Shown piece after piece: positions 26,818 through 36,815 of a DNA stretch of 64,000 nucleotides. Numbering within the stretch: the stretch's first letter is position 1; each line of letters opens with the position of its first letter. Position numbers and translations under genes: made by a program. The stretch comes from AP-15 sp963781215 (GTDB lineage: Bacteria > Pseudomonadota > Alphaproteobacteria > ATCC43930 > CGMCC-115725), in contig CAWAFE010000059.1 of assembly GCA_963781215.1 (NCBI GenBank), positions 62,001-126,000 on the forward strand. Direction: 5' to 3'. The notes beneath the pieces are model-generated. The model ran no database searches. It saw nothing but the letters and a program-made list of their open reading frames with translations, and was not told the DNA's origin.

Positions 26818-27855
26818 CTACCGGCAATGCGGCATCACCTCCTCGGCGAACCGGGTCATCGTTTGCCGCACCATGGCGTGCTCCATGACCCCGCCCTGGT
26901 TGAAATAGCAGATGAACTCGTCGATGCCGTATTCATGCTGCAATGCACGGATGCGGTCGATGCAATAGGCTGGCTCGCCAAAGACGCCCATCTCGCGGTC
27001 CATGTCGTCATAAGTGACCCGCTCGATGCGCGCCAGCACCTGGCGAAATGCCTCGAAGCTCTTGATGTCGCCGTCGCCGAGCGGCCGTAGCCGTTCCGCC
27101 GCCTCGCGCAAAAAGCGCAGCAGGCCGCGCTCGCAATCCTGGCGCGCCAGCGCCCGGCTCGCCGCGACATGCACTGGAAAGGCGAGCGCGGTGTCGCCCC
27201 GGATCCCGGCGGGCAGGGTGCCGCGATAGACGGCCAGCCCCTCCTTCAGCTTGTCGGGCGGGTTGATCAGCGGTGTCGCGAAGATTGGGAAGTTGCGCCG
27301 CCCGGCCATCGGAAACGTATCCGGGCTGTTGGCGGCGATCCGCACCGGCGGGTGCGGCCTTTGCACTGGCTTCGGCACCACGGTCAAATCCTTTGCCCGG
27401 AAATGTTTTCCGTCGAACGAAAACCGCTCCTGGGTCCAGGCCCCGAGGATGAACTCGAGCGCCTCGTCGAACCGCTCCCGGCTCTCCTCCTGCGGGATGT
27501 CGTAGCCCGAATAGTGCAAGGGTGCCGTGCCCCGCCCGCAGCCGAGCTCCAGCCGTCCGTCGCTCAGGATGTCGACGATCGCCGCTTCCTCGGCGATCTT
27601 GACCGGGTTGTGCAACGGCAAGAGGGTCACCGCGGTCCCCAGCCGAATCCGACTCGTCCGCTGCGCCGCCGCGGCCAGCACCATCAGGGGGTCGGCGAGG
27701 ATCGAGAACGACCGGCTGAAATGCAATTCGCCGAGCCAGACCGCGTCGAACCCGAGGGTATCGCCCAGCTCGATCTGGGCGATGATGTCGCGAAACCGCT
27801 GCTGTTCGGAAAATCCCTCCGCGCACGGCAATTGGTCGAAGAAGCCAAACCGCAT
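26818..27855 (-). CDS. LLM-class flavin-dependent oxidoreductase (luciferase-like)
   Basis: 345 aa from the ATG at 27855 (MRFGFFDQLPCAEG); the open frame extends 30 codons upstream without family similarity. The bacterial luciferase-like TIM barrel is recognised by GFDAVWLGELHFSRSFS, RLGTAVTLLPLHNPVKIAEEAA, DILSDGRLELGCGRG and the later ERFDEALEFI. These enzymes use FMN or F420 to oxidise varied substrates. The closest types are often called alkanal monooxygenase-like; the actual substrate cannot be inferred. It stands alone between convergent and unassigned sequence. Confidence 0.92.
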   Translation of the reverse strand: MRFGFFDQLPCAEGFSEQQRFRDIIAQIELGDTLGFDAVWLGELHFSRSFSILADPLMVLAAAAQRTSRIRLGTAVTLLPLHNPVKIAEEAAIVDILSDGRLELGCGRGTAPLHYSGYDIPQEESRERFDEALEFILGAWTQERFSFDGKHFRAKDLTVVPKPVQRPHPPVRIAANSPDTFPMAGRRNFPIFATPLINPPDKLKEGLAVYRGTLPAGIRGDTALAFPVHVAASRALARQDCERGLLRFLREAAERLRPLGDGDIKSFEAFRQVLARIERVTYDDMDREMGVFGEPAYCIDRIRALQHEYGIDEFICYFNQGGVMEHAMVRQTMTRFAEEVMPHCR

Positions 27856-28338
27856 CCCGCATTCCTCCCGGACTTTGGCGCGGATCGAATAGCAGAGGCG
27901 CGGTCGAAGCAGCAAGCGACGGCATCGGTCCCTTGCCGCGAGCACCGGTCTCGCGCCAGGATCGCTGAGGCGCCGCCACCCGCTAAACGGATCATTCTTT
28001 ATCTAATTCGTTGATTTCAGGCGCAATCCGCTGCAGTCGTCCTCGCACGACGGACAACGAGTTGTTCACCATCTTCTATGTATTTGAGCTCGTCGCTGTA
28101 ATCGCGGTGAATTAGCCATCGATCCGATACCGAACCATTTTGCAGCCGTTCACATACCAGCACGTGGCCAGAATGCGGGATTACCCGCACCCGAATAGGA
28201 AAAGCGCCGCCGAGCGCGCCTGTGGGGCAGGACCGGCGGCCGCATCGGCGGAGCTGCTTTGGCGTTGAGCGGCCCTAGCGCGCCGATAGCGGCCATTTGC
28301 GTGCCGGGGATCGGTCGGCTCAAACCGACCCAAAGCGG
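27856..28338. other. Intergenic stretch, no gene recognised
   Basis: About 480 bp between two minus-strand genes. Short frames on both strands lack family motifs and clear ribosome sites. Part of it (28000-28150) is noticeably less GC-rich than the flanks and may carry the promoter of the oxidoreductase gene ending at 26818. Confidence 0.5.
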
Positions 28339-30030
28339 TCAAACAGCGCCCCTCACTCGATCACCTCGTCGGGCGCGGGCGAGTGCGGCCTGGGCACCGC
28401 CCGTCTTGGTCAGCAGGTCGAGCGTTCCGTCATCATCCTCCCCAACCGGGCTCAGGGCCTGATCCATATAAGTAAGCGCCTCGGGGTCGCGTTCGATCGC
28501 TCGTCTCAGCCGTGCGAGGCGCCAGACGGTCAGTGCCAGAGCCGCATGCTTGCGCAGGGTTTCCCAGGCAAAGCCCAGCCAAAAGCCCCACGGGTTGACG
28601 CGAGGAAAGCCGGGGCGCCGCTCCGAGGGACGCTTTAGACGCAGCAACCCGCTTTGCAGCGGGTGTACCTTTTCGAGCCGAACGGTCGTCGAAAATGTCA
28701 GCAATATGGTTGCGAGGCTACGCATCGAGACGCCGGTCGCCGCCGCGCGGCGCATCAGTGCCTCGATATGCTGCGGGGTATAGTAGAGCGACCACGCCTC
28801 TTGGTAGATCGCTTCCCACTCTCCTTTGCTCATCCGCGGATGAGCGGTGCAGACGTGCTCGACGTCATAGGTGTTGAGGTCTGCTTCCATCGCGACACCA
28901 CGCTTCCATAGGTCCTGGTGATCTTCGGAGCCGGGGAGCGGGGTCAGGCAGAAGAACTCCAGCGCGTCGACCGCAAGTTCGTTCTTGATGATTTCGATAT
29001 CGCGCCGGATCGTCTGCGGCGTGTCGGCCGGGAAGCCGAGGATGTATCCTGCAAGCGTCATGATGCCCTGCGCTTTCCAGGCGAGCAGCATCGTCCGATA
29101 TTCGGTAATCTTGTTCTGGCCCTTCTTCGCCGCGAGCAGATTATCCGGATTGATGTTCTCCAATCCGATGAAGACCCGCGTGACTCCGGCGCGTTTCGCC
29201 TTCTCGACAAAACGCGGGATCTTGTGACAGAGGGTGTCTACCTGGATCATCAGACCGAGCGGGATGCGGCTTTCTTCGCGCAACTCAATCAGGCGATCGA
29301 AAATCGCCTCCCACCCCTTGTTGCGGGCGAAATTGTCGTCTGTGATGAAGAATTTGTGGATGCCGTCGCGCCAGTTGCGGCGCACCAGATTCTCGATGTC
29401 GTCCGCCGACCGGAAGCGGGACTGGCGACCCTGCACGTTGATGATTGTGCAGAACGAACACTGGTATGGACAGCCGCGGCCCGCGTCGAATGTGGTGCTG
29501 ACACCGATTGTCCGCCTGACATGTTGCCTCGGCAGGATCGGCACCGGCATGCCTTCCAGCCCTGGCAGGTCCTTGAGGAAATTATAGATCGGCGCAAGCC
29601 GGCCCGCGGCAGCGTCCTGAAGCAATCGGCTGAGGCGTCCCTCGGCCTCGCCCGCGAACAGGACAATGCCGAGCTTGCGGCAGGCGTCCAGCTCGACCGC
29701 GTCGCCATCCAGCATGGAAAGGCATCCGGAGACATGGAACCCGCCCATAGCAACCGGGATACCGACGTCCCGGAAGGGCTTTGCGATGTCGAGGGCGCGG
29801 GGATACTGGTTGGATTGGACGCCGACCAGTAGGACAAGCCCGAAATTGCTGTGGCGCCGGAACCTGGCAATCAGATTTCGCGCGACAACGCGGGTATTCG
29901 TCTCGTCGATTGCCTCGATATCGATGGCAACATCGGTCCCCAGAACGCTGCGTTCGGCACAGTCGGCGGCGATGCTGTATACGGCGGCGAGAGAGTTGGA
30001 GGGGATCATCGCGCGCCACCATCGAATCAC
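28339..30030 (-). CDS. B12-binding-domain radical SAM protein
   Basis: 563 aa from the GTG at 30030. Cobalamin-type N-terminal domain (VLLVGVQSNQYPRALDIAKPFRD, GGFHVSG), then the radical SAM core with cluster motif GCPYQCSFC near residue 186 and VFIGLENINPDNL. The product class is clear; the reaction is not. The start is odd: in the same frame, upstream of 30030, the codons read LILIKPSHYDDDGY, a conserved N-terminal block of this family, yet there is no ATG, GTG or TTG between it and the in-frame stop. Either a CTG (for example at 30072) is used or an upstream indel has moved the real start. Confidence 0.9.
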   Translation of the reverse strand: MIRWWRAMIPSNSLAAVYSIAADCAERSVLGTDVAIDIEAIDETNTRVVARNLIARFRRHSNFGLVLLVGVQSNQYPRALDIAKPFRDVGIPVAMGGFHVSGCLSMLDGDAVELDACRKLGIVLFAGEAEGRLSRLLQDAAAGRLAPIYNFLKDLPGLEGMPVPILPRQHVRRTIGVSTTFDAGRGCPYQCSFCTIINVQGRQSRFRSADDIENLVRRNWRDGIHKFFITDDNFARNKGWEAIFDRLIELREESRIPLGLMIQVDTLCHKIPRFVEKAKRAGVTRVFIGLENINPDNLLAAKKGQNKITEYRTMLLAWKAQGIMTLAGYILGFPADTPQTIRRDIEIIKNELAVDALEFFCLTPLPGSEDHQDLWKRGVAMEADLNTYDVEHVCTAHPRMSKGEWEAIYQEAWSLYYTPQHIEALMRRAAATGVSMRSLATILLTFSTTVRLEKVHPLQSGLLRLKRPSERRPGFPRVNPWGFWLGFAWETLRKHAALALTVWRLARLRRAIERDPEALTYMDQALSPVGEDDDGTLDLLTKTGGAQAALARARRGDRVRGAV

Positions 30031-30072
30031 ATAGCCGTCGTCGTCGTAGTGGGATGGCTTGATCAGAATCAG

Positions 30073-30815
30073 TTGGAAGCGCCGTTCTGTTGACTTGAGG
30101 AAGTGCCGCAGGTTCCGTCTCCGGTTGATCGCGCGCGGCCTGGATCATAAGTCACGCCGGGTTCGTTGCATAGCCAGGCAGTTATTGACGCACCTCGATG
30201 CACGAATCCATAGTGGTGCCTGCCGTCTTGGACAACAGCGTAAGTTCGTGCCTTCAAGAAGCCGGAGACTGACGACCAACAGATTTAGCAGTCGTCCAAC
30301 ATTTTGGCGGTCAGTCAGCACAAAATCCTGCCACGGCCAAGCCGCTGATCTTCGTCACCCACCGGCACCTATTTCGTCAGCGTGCCCGGTCCGGATCAAT
30401 TCCACCGCCCCGTCAGCAGCGCCAGTGCCTTAACCCTGTCGCCGTCGCCGACAGGGGCGCCGCGCCATTGCTAATGCCCTCGACCGCTGACCGCTTCGGG
30501 GGTCTGGAGCCGCTCCGCGACGGCGACAGATGACGGTCCGCTTGCCACCCGACCTTGCCGTTGCTCCATCGCGCCGGCAACGGCTGTTAAGGATGGCAAT
30601 TCCTGCCGCTCGGAACGCGGCGGCTGATGAGGAAGGCTCAGGCCCGGGTCAAACCCGAAATCACCGTGCTAGAGAACGAAAAGAGAGATTGACTGCAGCC
30701 GTCCGATTTACGGAACGCGATCGTCACCGCCGCGCTGGCGGCGAGGAGCAGTGCCGAGACGCCGAAGAAGGCTTGCTGGGCAGGTCGGTCGGAAACCATG
30801 CGTCGTCAGACGAGC
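30073..30815. other. Intergenic stretch, no gene recognised
   Basis: About 740 bp between the radical SAM gene start and the cyclase gene end. Only short, motif-free frames occur on either strand. It should hold the radical SAM promoter near its left end. Confidence 0.5.
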
Positions 30816-31889
30816 TCACGCATCCGGCAGGGTGAAGACGGTGCAGGGTGCGGCGATGCCGCGCAACACGTGTTCGCCGAGCGGCACCAGCGGCGCGGCG
30901 GTCTCGGCGGCGACCGCGCCCGAGATTAATACCGACCGGCCGAGCGGCCGGCACAGCCCCTCCAGCCGGCTGACCAGGTTGACCGCGGGGCCAATTGCGG
31001 TGAAGTCCAGCCGGTCGGCGGCACCAATATTGCCCCACAGGATCTCGCCCAAATGCAGCGCCGCACCGAAAGGCAGCGGCGGCAGCCCCTGCGCCTGCCG
31101 CACCGCATCGAGATGGGCCATGCCGGCGCGGGCGGCGACGACCGCGCGCAGCGCCGCCTCGCAGGCCTCGGACTGCGCGCCGGTGACCGGGAAGATCGCC
31201 AGCACGCCGTCGCCGATGAACTTCAGCACCTCGCCCCCGAAGGCGTGCACCGCCCCGGCGACGCGGTCGAACCAGGCGTCGAGGGCGGCGATCACCGCCA
31301 CGGGCTCGGTCGCCTCGGAGAGCGCGGTGAAGTCGCGCAGATCGGCACAGAGCAGCGCGGCGCGGATGGTCTCGCCAGCGCCGCGGCGCAGCGCGCCGGC
31401 CTGCACCCGGGCGGCGCTGCGCCGGCCGAGATAGGCTTCGAGCAGTGCGGCCAGCGCCGCCCGCGCGGCGAGGGCGGCCAAGGGTGCGGCGGCGAAGCGC
31501 GCGGCCTGACGCAGCCCGCCGGCCTCGGCGGGGGCGAACGGCCGAGTCCCGGCCCAGCCCAGCACCGGACTGTCCGGCTCTGGACCCTCCAGCCTCGGGC
31601 CGATCGTGTCCTCGTGCACCGGGCCGAGCCCGGCGAGCCAGTCGCGCCCGGCATGGCTCGGCGGGCCGCCGGCAAAGCCCAGCGCCTCGATCACCACCCC
31701 GGTCTCCGCCCGCCACAGCCAGGTGCGGCGGGCGACGATCGGATGCGGCACCGCCAAGGTCAGGGCGCCGCCGGCCAGCGGCAGACCTTCGGCCAGCAGC
31801 CGGCCGCCGAGCTCGGCCAGGAACCGGTCAGGGCCGGGCGAGGCGCCGGCTTCGTCCACCAGCCAAGCGAAGGGCGCAGGAAGCTCCAT
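30816..31889 (-). CDS. Class III adenylate/guanylate cyclase-domain protein
   Basis: 357 aa from the ATG at 31889 (MELPAPFAWLVDEAG); the frame is open to 32012 but runs into the promoter region of the divergent ArsR gene. The C-terminal 190 residues are a class III cyclase domain: LLCADLRDFTALSEATEP with the metal-binding Asp, FGGEVLKFIGDGVLAIFP with the second Asp, and GNIGAADRLDFTAIGPAVNLVSRLE. The N-terminal 150 residues resemble the sensor-like region found in rhizobial soluble cyclases. The product is probably cAMP; no membrane span is visible. Confidence 0.9.
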   Translation of the reverse strand: MELPAPFAWLVDEAGASPGPDRFLAELGGRLLAEGLPLAGGALTLAVPHPIVARRTWLWRAETGVVIEALGFAGGPPSHAGRDWLAGLGPVHEDTIGPRLEGPEPDSPVLGWAGTRPFAPAEAGGLRQAARFAAAPLAALAARAALAALLEAYLGRRSAARVQAGALRRGAGETIRAALLCADLRDFTALSEATEPVAVIAALDAWFDRVAGAVHAFGGEVLKFIGDGVLAIFPVTGAQSEACEAALRAVVAARAGMAHLDAVRQAQGLPPLPFGAALHLGEILWGNIGAADRLDFTAIGPAVNLVSRLEGLCRPLGRSVLISGAVAAETAAPLVPLGEHVLRGIAAPCTVFTLPDA

Positions 31890-32035
31890 ACCGCAATCAT
31901 GCCGCCACGGCCCTGGTCTGTCGAAAGTCACGAGGGCCCGGTGCCAGCGCCGATGCGCGGGCACAAAATTTTGGTTGACAGGCAACCGATCGGTTCCCAG
32001 TTTGTCAGGCAACTAAACGGTTCCATATTATCGGC

Positions 32036-32359
32036 ATGAATGAGGACGCGGTGTTTCGCGCATTGGCCGATGCAAACCGCCGCCAGTTGCTGGATCGGCT
32101 GCACCAGAGAAGTGGTCAGACGCTTGGCGAACTATGCCAAGGGTTGGACATGACCCGCCAAGCGGTAGCGAAGCATCTGGCGGTTCTTGAGGAGGGCAAT
32201 CTCGTGTCCTGGAGGCGGCAGGGCCGGGAAAAGCTGCACTTCATTAATCCTGTTCCGATCAATGAGATCGCCGAGCGTTGGATCAGCAAATTCGAGCTCC
32301 CCCGCCTGGGCGCACTTTCAGAGCTCAAGAAAAGCCTTGAAGGAGAACGCGATGACTGA
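32036..32359 (+). CDS. ArsR-family winged-helix repressor
   Basis: 107 aa. A small winged helix: FRALADANRRQLLDRLHQR, recognition helix region DMTRQAVAKHLAVLEEGNLVSWRRQGREKLH. It lacks the CxC metal site of arsenic sensors, so it probably belongs to the subgroup paired with SRPBCC/AHSA1 proteins. It overlaps the next gene by 8 nt, and divergent transcription from the cyclase gene places its operator in the 31890-32035 gap. Confidence 0.93.
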   Translation: MNEDAVFRALADANRRQLLDRLHQRSGQTLGELCQGLDMTRQAVAKHLAVLEEGNLVSWRRQGREKLHFINPVPINEIAERWISKFELPRLGALSELKKSLEGERDD

Positions 32360-32819
32360 AGAAACCAACAGCAGCTTCGTCTACGTCACATACATCAAAA
32401 CCACGCAGGAGGAGTTATGGGCTGCCCTTACCACCCCGGAGTTCATGAAGCGGTACTGGTTTGGCATGAACTTCGAGACGGAATGGAAAGCGAGATCGCC
32501 GTGGAGGCTGGTCTTTCCCGATGGCCGGGTCGCCGACAGCGGTGAAATTGTCGATATCGAGAAGCCGAAGCGGCTGGTCCTCAAATGGCGCAACCAATTC
32601 AGGCCCGAGCTGCACGAAGAGGGCTACGCGCGCTGCGTCATGGAGATCGAGCAAGCCGGCGAGGTCGTGAAGCTGACGATCACCCACGAAATCGACAGGC
32701 CAGGTTCTAAGTTGATCGGTGCGGTATCCGTCGGCTGGCCAAAAATCCTGTCGAGCCTCAAGACTTTGCTCGAAACCGGCACGGCGCTGCCCGCAATCGG
32801 CGAACTGCCGCGAAGCTGA
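32352..32819 (+). CDS. SRPBCC/AHSA1-family protein, coupled to the ArsR regulator
   Basis: 155 aa. START-like fold of the Aha1 C-terminal family: TYIKTTQEELWAALTTPEFMKRYWFGMNFE, SGEIVDIEKPKRLVLKW and a C-terminal helix VGWPKILSSLKTLLE. ArsR-AHSA1 pairs with overlapping starts are very common in bacteria; the ligand is not known. The ATG at 32352 lies inside the arsR-like gene, with AAGGAGAAC upstream. Confidence 0.92.
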   Translation: MTEETNSSFVYVTYIKTTQEELWAALTTPEFMKRYWFGMNFETEWKARSPWRLVFPDGRVADSGEIVDIEKPKRLVLKWRNQFRPELHEEGYARCVMEIEQAGEVVKLTITHEIDRPGSKLIGAVSVGWPKILSSLKTLLETGTALPAIGELPRS

Positions 32820-32849
32820 GAACAATCCGACCAGCCATAGGAGGCAGAT

Positions 32850-33626
32850 ATGGCGGCGCATGAAATCGGAACGCGAGAGCAATGGCTCAACGCACGGCTT
32901 CAACTGCTGGAGGCAGAGAAGGAGCTGACCCGCCGCAGCGACGAGCTGGCGCGACGGCGGCAGGAGCTGCCGTGGGTCCGGGTCGACAAGGCGTACCGGT
33001 TCGAGACCGATGAGGGGAGCGCCTCGCTGGCAGACCTCTTCAGAGGGCGCTCGCAGCTCCTCGTCTATCACTTCATGTTCGGGCCCGACTACACGGCGGG
33101 GTGTCCGTCCTGCTCGGCGATCGCAGACGGCTTCAACGGCGTCGCCGTCCACCTGGCGAACCACGATGTGATGCTCTGGGCGGTTTCGCGGGCGCCCCTC
33201 GCGAAGCTGCAGGCGTATAAGCAGCGGATGGGGTGGAGCTTTCCGTGGGCTTCGTCGTTCGGCAGCGATTTTAACGCCGACTTCAACGTCTCGATCACCG
33301 AGCAGCAACAGCGCGCGGGAGGCTCCGAATACAACTACCGGCGCGTGGCGGCGCGGCCGGTTGCCGAGATACCCTCGCGGGCGAAACCCGAAGGCGCTGC
33401 CAAGGGCGCGGCCATGACCGGCACCGACGTGGCCACTTACGCGCGCGAGAGGCCGGGCATGAGCGCGTTCGCGCTCGAAGACGGCATCGTCTACCACACC
33501 TATTCGACCTACGCGCGCGGACTGGACGGCCTCTGGGGCGCATATCAGTGGCTCGACCGCGCCCCCAAGGGGCGCAACGAGACAGGCTACTGGTGGCGCC
33601 GCCACGACGAGTACGACAGGCGCTGA
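32850..33626 (+). CDS. DUF899 family thioredoxin-like protein
   Basis: 258 aa. The pattern REQWLNARLQLLEAEKELTRRSDELARRRQELPWV, LLVYHFMFGPDY, CPSCSAIADGFNG and GLDGLWGAYQWLDRAPKGRNE is the DUF899 family, a thioredoxin-fold group that often accompanies ArsR/AHSA1 genes as here. The CPSC motif resembles a redox dithiol. It follows the SRPBCC gene by 30 bp with GGAGGC as ribosome site, so the three genes probably form one operon. Confidence 0.92.
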   Translation: MAAHEIGTREQWLNARLQLLEAEKELTRRSDELARRRQELPWVRVDKAYRFETDEGSASLADLFRGRSQLLVYHFMFGPDYTAGCPSCSAIADGFNGVAVHLANHDVMLWAVSRAPLAKLQAYKQRMGWSFPWASSFGSDFNADFNVSITEQQQRAGGSEYNYRRVAARPVAEIPSRAKPEGAAKGAAMTGTDVATYARERPGMSAFALEDGIVYHTYSTYARGLDGLWGAYQWLDRAPKGRNETGYWWRRHDEYDRR

Positions 33627-33829
33627 GCCAAGTCGCCAAGTAGCCAAGTCGGGGGTGTCGTTGGCGCAACCGGTGCCGCGATCATGCCCCCGTCCCCCGG
33701 CCCATCATCGGCGCCGCGGCGATGGCGCAGCCGGGCCCGCCGGTCTATCCTCGGGGCAAGGCCCCGACCCCGGCGCCCATCCATCCTCCGCCGCCGGCGG
33801 GGCAAGCATCGCAACCATGGAGGAGACCG

Positions 33830-34288
33830 ATGCAAGAGGCCCTCGTCGTCCGCCGCGAGACACACATCCCGGCGCCGCCCGCCGCGGTGTTCGCCCTCCT
33901 GACCGATCCCGAGAAGATCCTGCGCTGGATGGGAACGGAGGCGCAGGTCGAGCCGCAGCCCGGCGGGCTCTATCTCGTCAATGTCACCGGGGCTCGCTGC
34001 GCCCGCGGCTCCTTCCGCGAGGTGGTCCCGGTGCACCGCCTGGCCTACAGCTTCGGCTGGGACGGCAGCGAGGAGGTGCCGCCGGGGTCGAGCCTGATCG
34101 AGATCGACCTGCTCGAGCAGCCGCCGGACGGAACCCTGCTGCGCCTGACCCACACCGGCTTGCCCAACGCCGAACAATGCGCCGGCCATGCGGATGGGTG
34201 GGCCCATTACCTCGGCCGGCTGGCCGAGGTTGCCGCCGGACGCGACCCGGGCCCGGACCCTCGGCACGGCCGCACCGGCCGGGAGTGA
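33830..34288 (+). CDS. SRPBCC/AHSA1-family protein
   Basis: 152 aa from the ATG at 33830, which has GGAGG 9 nt upstream; the frame is open to 33722 in low-complexity Pro-rich code. START-like fold: VRRETHIPAPPAAVFALLTDPEKILRWMG, GGLYLVNVTG, SFREVVPVHRLAYSFGW and HADGWAHYLGRLAEVAAG. It lies 200 bp after the DUF899 gene and may be a separate unit of the same type of regulated stress gene. Confidence 0.9.
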   Translation: MQEALVVRRETHIPAPPAAVFALLTDPEKILRWMGTEAQVEPQPGGLYLVNVTGARCARGSFREVVPVHRLAYSFGWDGSEEVPPGSSLIEIDLLEQPPDGTLLRLTHTGLPNAEQCAGHADGWAHYLGRLAEVAAGRDPGPDPRHGRTGRE

Positions 34289-35237
34289 CTGCTTTCCGTT
34301 CTCGATATCGCCGCACTTGAGCCTCTCGCACTTTCATGGCGGACGCCGGACCAGGACCGGCAGGTACCGCTTCGGCGCGTGGAGATCAGCTTCGGTCAAG
34401 GCGCTGAACGGCAGGCGCTCATCAGCACTCATCGGTGACGTATCTTGTGTGGGCGAGCAGAGCAGATCCGGCGGGCCGCCACCAGGAACGCCCGTAAGTG
34501 GCGCCATGATTGCGAAGGTCGGCGCGGCCGCGAGGCCTACCCGATCGGTTGCGCCGAGGCCGGCCGCATTCGCCGCTTCCGGGGGCCGCCCGCAGTTCCG
34601 CGCCTGGATAACGCAATCTGCGGCGCGGCGCGGTGAGCCGGCAAATAGGGTCTGGCCCGCAGGGACACTCGCCTTCTCATGATCTAAGGACCGGGCAGCG
34701 GCCAGGCGTCTGCCGCGGCGGGCTGGAATGCTGGAGCGCGGCGTGATTCAGCGGGGCCCGCTCGCACCCGCTGCCGGAATTTGCGGTATCAAACCAAGGA
34801 ATTGCCATAGTCGTATTGTATCCTTGCGGGCATCGGGCGCCCGTGGGGGTGCGGCATTTCATTGAAGGAGTTGGCGATACCTGATCTCGACCAGATAAAG
34901 CAGGTGAAACAGGAGCCGCGGGACCGCCGCGGGCGGTTCGCCAGGGGCCGCTCCGGAAGCCCACCGACCGGCCGCAGGGAGACGGTACGCGGCCACCCAT
35001 GGCTTTAGCTGCTGATTTGCTGCAGCAGCAGCAAAAGTTTTTTCTCCCCAATTAGGGGCCGGCGCAAAAAACAGCCGGAACGGCGGTGCGGGCGGGCGTC
35101 CGGCGCGTGCGCCGGGCCGGTTTTGTGGGGGTCATGCATGCGCTCGGTGCAACCCTCCGCGACTGTTCATGGTTGGCGGTGATCGGCGGCGGGCTCAGGA
35201 TGAACGGTGTTTAGCAACCATCAGGCCGGAGCCACCG
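34289..35237. other. Long intergenic stretch, no gene recognised
   Basis: About 950 bp without a convincing gene. A plus-strand frame at 34188-34682 and a minus-strand frame at 34677-35051 show no family motifs. Near 35010-35055 there is a CTGCAGCAGCAGC run followed by AAAAGTTTTTT. The amidohydrolase promoter should be at the right end. Confidence 0.5.
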
Positions 35238-36716
35238 ATGAGTGCCCACTTGACGCCAGAGCAGGTTCATTCCCGCATCGACCATCCGATCGTCGACGGC
35301 GACGGGCACTGGGTCGAATACGACCCGGTGTTTAGCGACAAGATGCGCAAGGTCGGCGGCGACTTGGCCGCTGACGGCTTTTTGAAGGCGATGGGGACGA
35401 CCCGCGAGTCGCTGTCGATGTCGGCCGCCGAGCGGCGTCACAAGCGCACTGCGCAGCAGGCCTTCTGGTCCCGCCAGGCGGAAAACACGCTCGATCGCGC
35501 AACCGCGATGATGCCGAAATTGCTCTATGACCGCCTTGACGAGCTGGGCCTCGATTTTGTCGTGGTCTACCCGACCGCCGGGCTGCGCTTTCCGCGCATC
35601 CAGGACGACGCTACCCGCCGCGCCGTGATCCGCGCCTACAACATCGTCTCAGCCGATTATTTCAGCGGCCTCGGCGACCGGCTGACCCCGGCTGCGATCA
35701 TCCCGATGCACACCCCCGACGAGGCGATCGCCGAATTGGAGTTCGCGACCAGGCAGCTGGGTTCCAAGGTCGGCATGTTCGGCAGCAACATGGCGCGCAA
35801 GGTGCCGGCCGCCGCCGCCAACGACCCCGACACCGCGCGCTTTGCGGTGTGGTACGACGTCCTCGGCCTCGACAGCGAGTACGACTACGACCCGGTCTGG
35901 AAGAAATGCGTCGAATTGGGCATCGCACCAACCTTTCACAGCGCCTCGAGCAGCCAGGGCCTGCGCCTGTCGCCGACGAATTTCTGCTACAACCACATCG
36001 GCCATTTCGCCGCGGCCGGGCATGCGACCGCCAAGGCGATCTTTCTGGGCGGCGTCACCCGGCGCTTTCCGGAGCTGCGCTTTGCGTTTCTCGAAGGCGG
36101 CGTCGGCTGGGCGTCACAGCTGTTTGGCGATCTGATCGAGCATTGGGAGCGGCGCAGCGCCAAGGCGTTGGAGCGCATGCACCCGGACAAGCTCGACCGC
36201 GCCAAACTGATGAGCTTGGTCGAGAAATACGGCTACGGCGACATTGCCGCGGCATTGCGCGAGCGCGGCGGTCTACCCGACCCCGAGCAGGCCTTTCTGA
36301 CCGGCGGGGTCGAGAACATCGACGATTTCTCGGCCTGCAAAATCACCCGCAAGGAGGACTGGGTCGATCTCTACGCCAAGCCCTATTATTTCGGCTGCGA
36401 GGCCGACGACCGGATGAACGCGACCGCATTCGGCCGCAACAACCCGTTCGGGTCAAAGCTCAACGCGATCTTCAGCTCGGATATCGGGCATTTCGACGTG
36501 ATCGACATGCGCCACCCGCTGCCGGAAGCCTACGAGCTGGTCGAGGATGGCCACATCACGACCGAGGATTTCCGTGCCTTCACCTTCACCAACGCGGTCA
36601 AGCTGTGGGGCACGCAGAACCCGCGCTTCTTCGAGGGCACCCGCGTCGCCAAAGAAGCCGCCGCCGTTCTCGCCGCGGCGCAAACCCCAACCCCAACCCG
36701 CGCCGCCGCCGAATAA
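35238..36716 (+). CDS. Amidohydrolase-family metal-dependent hydrolase (amidohydrolase 2)
   Basis: 492 aa from the ATG at 35238. TIM-barrel hydrolase of the decarboxylase/amidohydrolase 2 group: VDGDGHWVEYDPVF replaces the usual DxHxH start, followed by GLDFVVVYPTAGL, HTPDEAIAELEFA, PTFHSASSSQ and FLEGGVGW, with a late FSSDIGHFD holding the probable metal-binding Asp. These enzymes often act on aromatic acids or related compounds; the substrate is unknown. It starts after a long gene-free gap and stands alone. Confidence 0.88.
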   Translation: MSAHLTPEQVHSRIDHPIVDGDGHWVEYDPVFSDKMRKVGGDLAADGFLKAMGTTRESLSMSAAERRHKRTAQQAFWSRQAENTLDRATAMMPKLLYDRLDELGLDFVVVYPTAGLRFPRIQDDATRRAVIRAYNIVSADYFSGLGDRLTPAAIIPMHTPDEAIAELEFATRQLGSKVGMFGSNMARKVPAAAANDPDTARFAVWYDVLGLDSEYDYDPVWKKCVELGIAPTFHSASSSQGLRLSPTNFCYNHIGHFAAAGHATAKAIFLGGVTRRFPELRFAFLEGGVGWASQLFGDLIEHWERRSAKALERMHPDKLDRAKLMSLVEKYGYGDIAAALRERGGLPDPEQAFLTGGVENIDDFSACKITRKEDWVDLYAKPYYFGCEADDRMNATAFGRNNPFGSKLNAIFSSDIGHFDVIDMRHPLPEAYELVEDGHITTEDFRAFTFTNAVKLWGTQNPRFFEGTRVAKEAAAVLAAAQTPTPTRAAAE

Positions 36717-36815
36717 CCCCGGCACCGCAGCGCCGCCCTGTGGCGGCGCTGCCTGCCCGGAATGCGGCCTTATTCGAACGGCCGGCTATATCTCAACTTC
36801 TGTCCGGTCATGATG

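Noticed and set aside
34188..34682. Possible 164-codon gene in the long intergenic gap
   Set aside because: No ribosome site, no family motif, and it overlaps the end of the SRPBCC gene; composition looks random for this GC content.
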